From: a virus
Length of the DNA stretch: 64,000 nt
Virus record (IMG/VR): IMGVR_UViG_3300032291_002681
Coordinates: 27,071 to 91,070 of that record
Direction: 5' to 3' (one strand)
Every line of letters begins with the position of its first letter. Position 1 is the first letter of the stretch. The notes under the pieces are model-generated. The model saw only the letters and a list, made by a program, of their open reading frames with translations. It ran no database searches and was not told where the DNA came from. Of the stretch, positions 61,457-64,000 are shown piece after piece. Position numbers and translations under genes: made by a program.

Positions 61457-62349
61457 TGGCTAAGAAAAGAACACTTATTTGCATACATGTTATGCCATCC
61501 GAAATTGAAATGTTTGAAAGACTAATGTTTCAACTTCGCAAATCACTTAGTCATTTAGATGATAATGACGATGTTACATTAAAAGTAACACTAAATCTAA
61601 ATCCAGAATTGACGGATTGGGAAAATAGTGAATTGAAAAATGGGTATTTTATATCTCGTTTTGCAGTACTATTCAATGGTATAAAAAACATCAACGAAAT
61701 AATATTAGATACTACTTGTTGGGGGACTACACAACAAAAGAGGGAAAGTTATAAGTTAGATTATGACCAGTTTATATTCTGTGACACTGATATAATTTTT
61801 CACGAACACATGTTAAAATATCAATTGAATACATCATATCAATTAGATGGTACTTATATTATATCACCATCTCTTGCTAAGTGGTGGGATAGTAGTTGGG
61901 ATGTATTGTGCCACTCTGATTATAAAGATAAAGAATATGGATATGGTATGACAGAAGAAGCGGCTAAAAATGTACCAATCCAACAAATTAAACAAGTAAA
62001 TGTAAACCAAATACCAATTATCAAATTTGGATGTGGAATGCATACTTTATATTCTAAATCATTTTGGGAATTAATTACTATTCCAGATGAATTAGGCGGA
62101 TACGGACCGGAAGATACCTATGGAATGGCCGCGGCATCCGTAGCAATAAAACTGGGATGTGATGTTAAGCAGTTTGTAATGGATGGTGTTTATATTACCG
62201 AAGATTATATAAATAGAACCCCTTCATTTGAAGGAAAAATTAAATCAATAGATAAGAAAAAAGAATTTTACGATACCGCTCACGCTAAAGGACCGGAATT
62301 GGTGAAGAAATTTGCAACGGATTTGATAAGAAAACAATCCAATTCATAA
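61456..62349 (+). CDS. GT-A-like glycosyltransferase
   Basis: A 297-residue protein. 'RTLICIHVMPSEIEMFERLMFQL' and 'YDQFIFCDTDIIFHEHML' (D-T-D metal motif) are followed by 'KFGCGMHTLYSKSFWELITIP' and 'GGYGPEDTYGMAAASVAIK', close to the G-x-E-D acceptor motif. Last gene of the glycan operon. Confidence 0.75.
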   Translation: MAKKRTLICIHVMPSEIEMFERLMFQLRKSLSHLDDNDDVTLKVTLNLNPELTDWENSELKNGYFISRFAVLFNGIKNINEIILDTTCWGTTQQKRESYKLDYDQFIFCDTDIIFHEHMLKYQLNTSYQLDGTYIISPSLAKWWDSSWDVLCHSDYKDKEYGYGMTEEAAKNVPIQQIKQVNVNQIPIIKFGCGMHTLYSKSFWELITIPDELGGYGPEDTYGMAAASVAIKLGCDVKQFVMDGVYITEDYINRTPSFEGKIKSIDKKKEFYDTAHAKGPELVKKFATDLIRKQSNS

Positions 62350-62355
62350 ATCTTT

Positions 62356-62363
62356 ATATTTAT
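62356..62363 (+). promoter_or_regulatory. Candidate late-type promoter motif
   Basis: ATATTTAT followed by ATCTAAATTG, 22 nt before the ATG at 62386, marking a return to late-type genes. Confidence 0.4.
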
Positions 62364-62385
62364 ATCTAAATTGTTAAGTATATAA

Positions 62386-63435
62386 ATGGAAAAGCAACTT
62401 AAAGAAAGAATACGTTCTGTGGTTAGAGAGGGATTTATTTCAGAATTATCTAAAAACGATGTTCATGTAAAGGAAATAATGAAATTCTACGATAAGGGTA
62501 CATATAGCACTAAAAAGGCAGTATCTATATTTGTGTCAGGTAAAACTAATGCAACTAGAAATCAAATATTAGATGATTTGGGTGATATGGGGTATAATGA
62601 TGCTTGGGAAGTAATGGACCATTTTAAACTTAAAATAGAATCGGCAAACGAAGCATCAGTTCCAACTGGAGAAAGAATACAAAACCTTAATAATAGAATT
62701 AAAGCACTAAAAGATAAACTATCTGCAACTAAATCACCAGAACAAAAGAAATTGTTTCAAGATAGATTAAAAAACGCATTACAAACACTTTCTAATATAA
62801 AGAAAGATTATAGTATTAAAAAAGAATCTACAAACGAAAATGCACTAAACGAAGGATTTGGAGATTCTATAAAGAAGATTAGAAACTTAGCAATTAAGAT
62901 GGCTTCTACAAAATACGATAGAGCTAAATCACATCTTAATTTAGATAAAATAGCATCTGCTGAAGAATTCAATGGTACTGACGCTATGAACAAAGCAACT
63001 GCTGCGTTATTACAACAAAATGATTTGGATGAGGACCTTAAAGCTACAATTAATAAGATTGCAGTTAAATTAGGAACTGGTTCTACTATGTTGAGTATTA
63101 TTACCGCATTGGTATCTATGAGTGGTTGGATACAATATTTAAATTCTACATTTACAAGATGGTACTATTCCGAAATTCAGAAATTAGCAGAACCGGAAGT
63201 AATGGATATAATGCAAAGTATGGGCAGAGCTGGACAAGCGGAAGGTTCTATATGGGGTAAATTAGGAATGTACGCATTTTTCATATTTTTTACAATAGCA
63301 GTTATTTCATTAGTAGCAGCTAGAATGACACAAAAACCAAAAAAAGAATACGTTGACAAGAAAGGTGTAGAGCGTGTAGCTGCAGCGTTACCTCAAACAG
63401 AAGAAGAACCAATAAAAGAATGTAAAACTTGTTAA
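62386..63435 (+). CDS. Membrane-associated hypothetical protein with two transmembrane segments
   Basis: A 349-residue protein. The leader MEKQLKERIRSVVREGFISEL has an x-R-E-G site like prohead protease sites. Residues ~95-140 form a coiled coil. Two transmembrane segments lie near 230-250 ('TMLSIITALVSMSGWIQYL') and 288-310 ('MYAFFIFFTIAVISLVAA'). The tail is charged, with a C-x-x-C end 'ECKTC'. It could be a holin-like or injected membrane protein. No family recognised. Confidence 0.65.
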   Translation: MEKQLKERIRSVVREGFISELSKNDVHVKEIMKFYDKGTYSTKKAVSIFVSGKTNATRNQILDDLGDMGYNDAWEVMDHFKLKIESANEASVPTGERIQNLNNRIKALKDKLSATKSPEQKKLFQDRLKNALQTLSNIKKDYSIKKESTNENALNEGFGDSIKKIRNLAIKMASTKYDRAKSHLNLDKIASAEEFNGTDAMNKATAALLQQNDLDEDLKATINKIAVKLGTGSTMLSIITALVSMSGWIQYLNSTFTRWYYSEIQKLAEPEVMDIMQSMGRAGQAEGSIWGKLGMYAFFIFFTIAVISLVAARMTQKPKKEYVDKKGVERVAAALPQTEEEPIKECKTC

Positions 63436-63437
63436 GT

Positions 63438-63752
63438 ATGGAAAATTTGTATTCAGTATTAATTACAGCAATCACCGTATTAGGTGGAACGGGTGCTTGG
63501 AGATATTATGAAAAGAGAGCACTCAATAAAGAAAGAGATGATGAGTTTATCAGACACGATTGTAAAGACCGTATCACTAAATTAGAGGCCTTATTAGAAA
63601 ATAGTTCAAAAGAGAAAGATGAACTTCGTACTATGGTGTTGGAACTTACAAAAGAAGTGGCAGCATTGGGTGTTAAAGTTGAATTCCTTACAAAAGAGAA
63701 CGATAAGTTAGAAAAAGCACTCCCAAAGACTAAGAGACAAATAAACGGGTAG
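63438..63752 (+). CDS. Membrane-anchored coiled-coil protein (spanin/holin-accessory-like)
   Basis: A 104-residue protein from the ATG at 63438; a TTG extension is rejected. It has one N-terminal membrane segment ('LYSVLITAITVLGGTGAWRYY') and then a long coiled coil ('DRITKLEALLENSSKEKDELRTMVLEL'). That is the layout of inner-membrane spanins and of some phage holin accessory proteins, but no lipoprotein partner is visible. It starts 2 nt after the previous stop. Confidence 0.65.
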   Translation: MENLYSVLITAITVLGGTGAWRYYEKRALNKERDDEFIRHDCKDRITKLEALLENSSKEKDELRTMVLELTKEVAALGVKVEFLTKENDKLEKALPKTKRQING

Positions 63753-63753
63753 G

Positions 63754-64000
63754 ATGCCAATATCAAGAACATTGTTTACGGAAAGTAAAAAATTAAGAAT
63801 ATTTGATTTTGATGATACACTTGTCAAAACAAACTCGTTTATATACATCACTCATAAAGATGGTAAGAAATCAAAACTAAGTCCTGGTGAATATGCAGTT
63901 TATAAAGAAAGACCTGGTGACCAATATGATTTTTCCGATTTCCAAAAAGTAACAGACCCTAAATTAATTAAAGGATATGTTGAGTTATTAAGGAGAATGG
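63754..64000 (+). CDS. HAD-superfamily hydrolase, 3'-truncated by window edge
   Basis: Open from the ATG at 63754 to the end of the window (82 codons). 'KLRIFDFDDTLVKTNSFIYI' is HAD motif I with nucleophile Asp and the acid two residues on. The rest ('SPGEYAVYKERPGDQYDFSDF') resembles phage HAD phosphatases of the polynucleotide 3'-phosphatase or nucleotidase kind. Substrate unknown. Confidence 0.8.
   Translation, partial: MPISRTLFTESKKLRIFDFDDTLVKTNSFIYITHKDGKKSKLSPGEYAVYKERPGDQYDFSDFQKVTDPKLIKGYVELLRRM

Overview
The window is one continuous stretch of an AT-rich, T4-like myovirus genome. Every gene that can be supported lies on the + strand, packed tightly with many ATGA or TAATG stop/start overlaps. 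The host is very probably a Bacteroidetes bacterium. Promoters match the Bacteroidetes form, with a TTTG-type -33 box and a TAnnTTTG -7 box at a constant 19-nt spacing. Genes mostly lack Shine-Dalgarno sites. One secreted enzyme carries a flavobacterial-looking signal peptide, and a small Hc1-type histone-like protein is present. The sheath/tube, gp26, gp53, gp32, UvsX, gp41, gp43, gp44/gp62 and gp45 homologues place the phage in the wider T4 group. I cannot name a species.

Layout. (1) 1-11918: tail and baseplate module. It holds the tail sheath (cut by the window edge), tail tube, a gp26-like protein with an overlapping +1-frame partner, the tape measure, a repeat-containing baseplate/tube-initiator-like protein, a LysM/gp53-like protein and a large hub-like protein. 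(2) 11907-12376: a self-contained tmRNA transcription unit with promoter, tmRNA and terminator, predicted to encode the proteolysis tag GAYDYAVAA. (3) 12383-22193: accessory and late genes. These are a ParB-like protein, a small family A DNA polymerase, a secreted DNA/RNA endonuclease, a 1400-aa multidomain protein, an S-adenosylmethionine decarboxylase homologue, a PG-binding/GH19 endolysin, and a protein sharing a module with the 1400-aa protein.

(4) 22226-30349: replication, recombination and nucleotide metabolism. These are gp32-like SSB with a structured leader, UvsX, RNase H/FEN, gp41 helicase, Hc1-like protein, NrdB, NrdA and thioredoxin. (5) 30349-37144: asparagine synthetase-like amidotransferase, GNAT acetyltransferase and three paralogous SPPY-motif methyltransferases, with the sliding clamp between the second and third. 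This is a possible DNA-modification cluster. (6) 37153-43394: family B DNA polymerase, dUTPase, gp44/gp62 clamp loader with a zinc-ribbon protein between, a RecB/Cas4-like nuclease and a ribbon-helix-helix protein.

(7) 43410-62349: about 19 kb dominated by glycosyltransferases and sugar-nucleotide enzymes (2-epimerase, short DegT aminotransferase, hexapeptide acyltransferase, HAD-nucleotidyltransferase fusion, methyltransferase). They flank a collagen-like Gly-Thr-Ser tail fibre whose Thr/Ser arms are an obvious candidate glycan acceptor. (8) 62386-64000: two membrane-anchored proteins and the start of a HAD hydrolase.

Two promoter classes seem to organise expression. TTTGG-N19-TATATTTG sites precede mostly replication and accessory genes and the tmRNA. 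An ATATTTAT motif precedes several structural and late genes. The most interesting points are the phage tmRNA, the amidotransferase/GNAT/triple-methyltransferase cluster, the presence of both family A and family B polymerases, the possible gp26 frameshift, the gp32 leader, and the fibre/glycosylation island. All functions are read from motifs and gene order without database searches.
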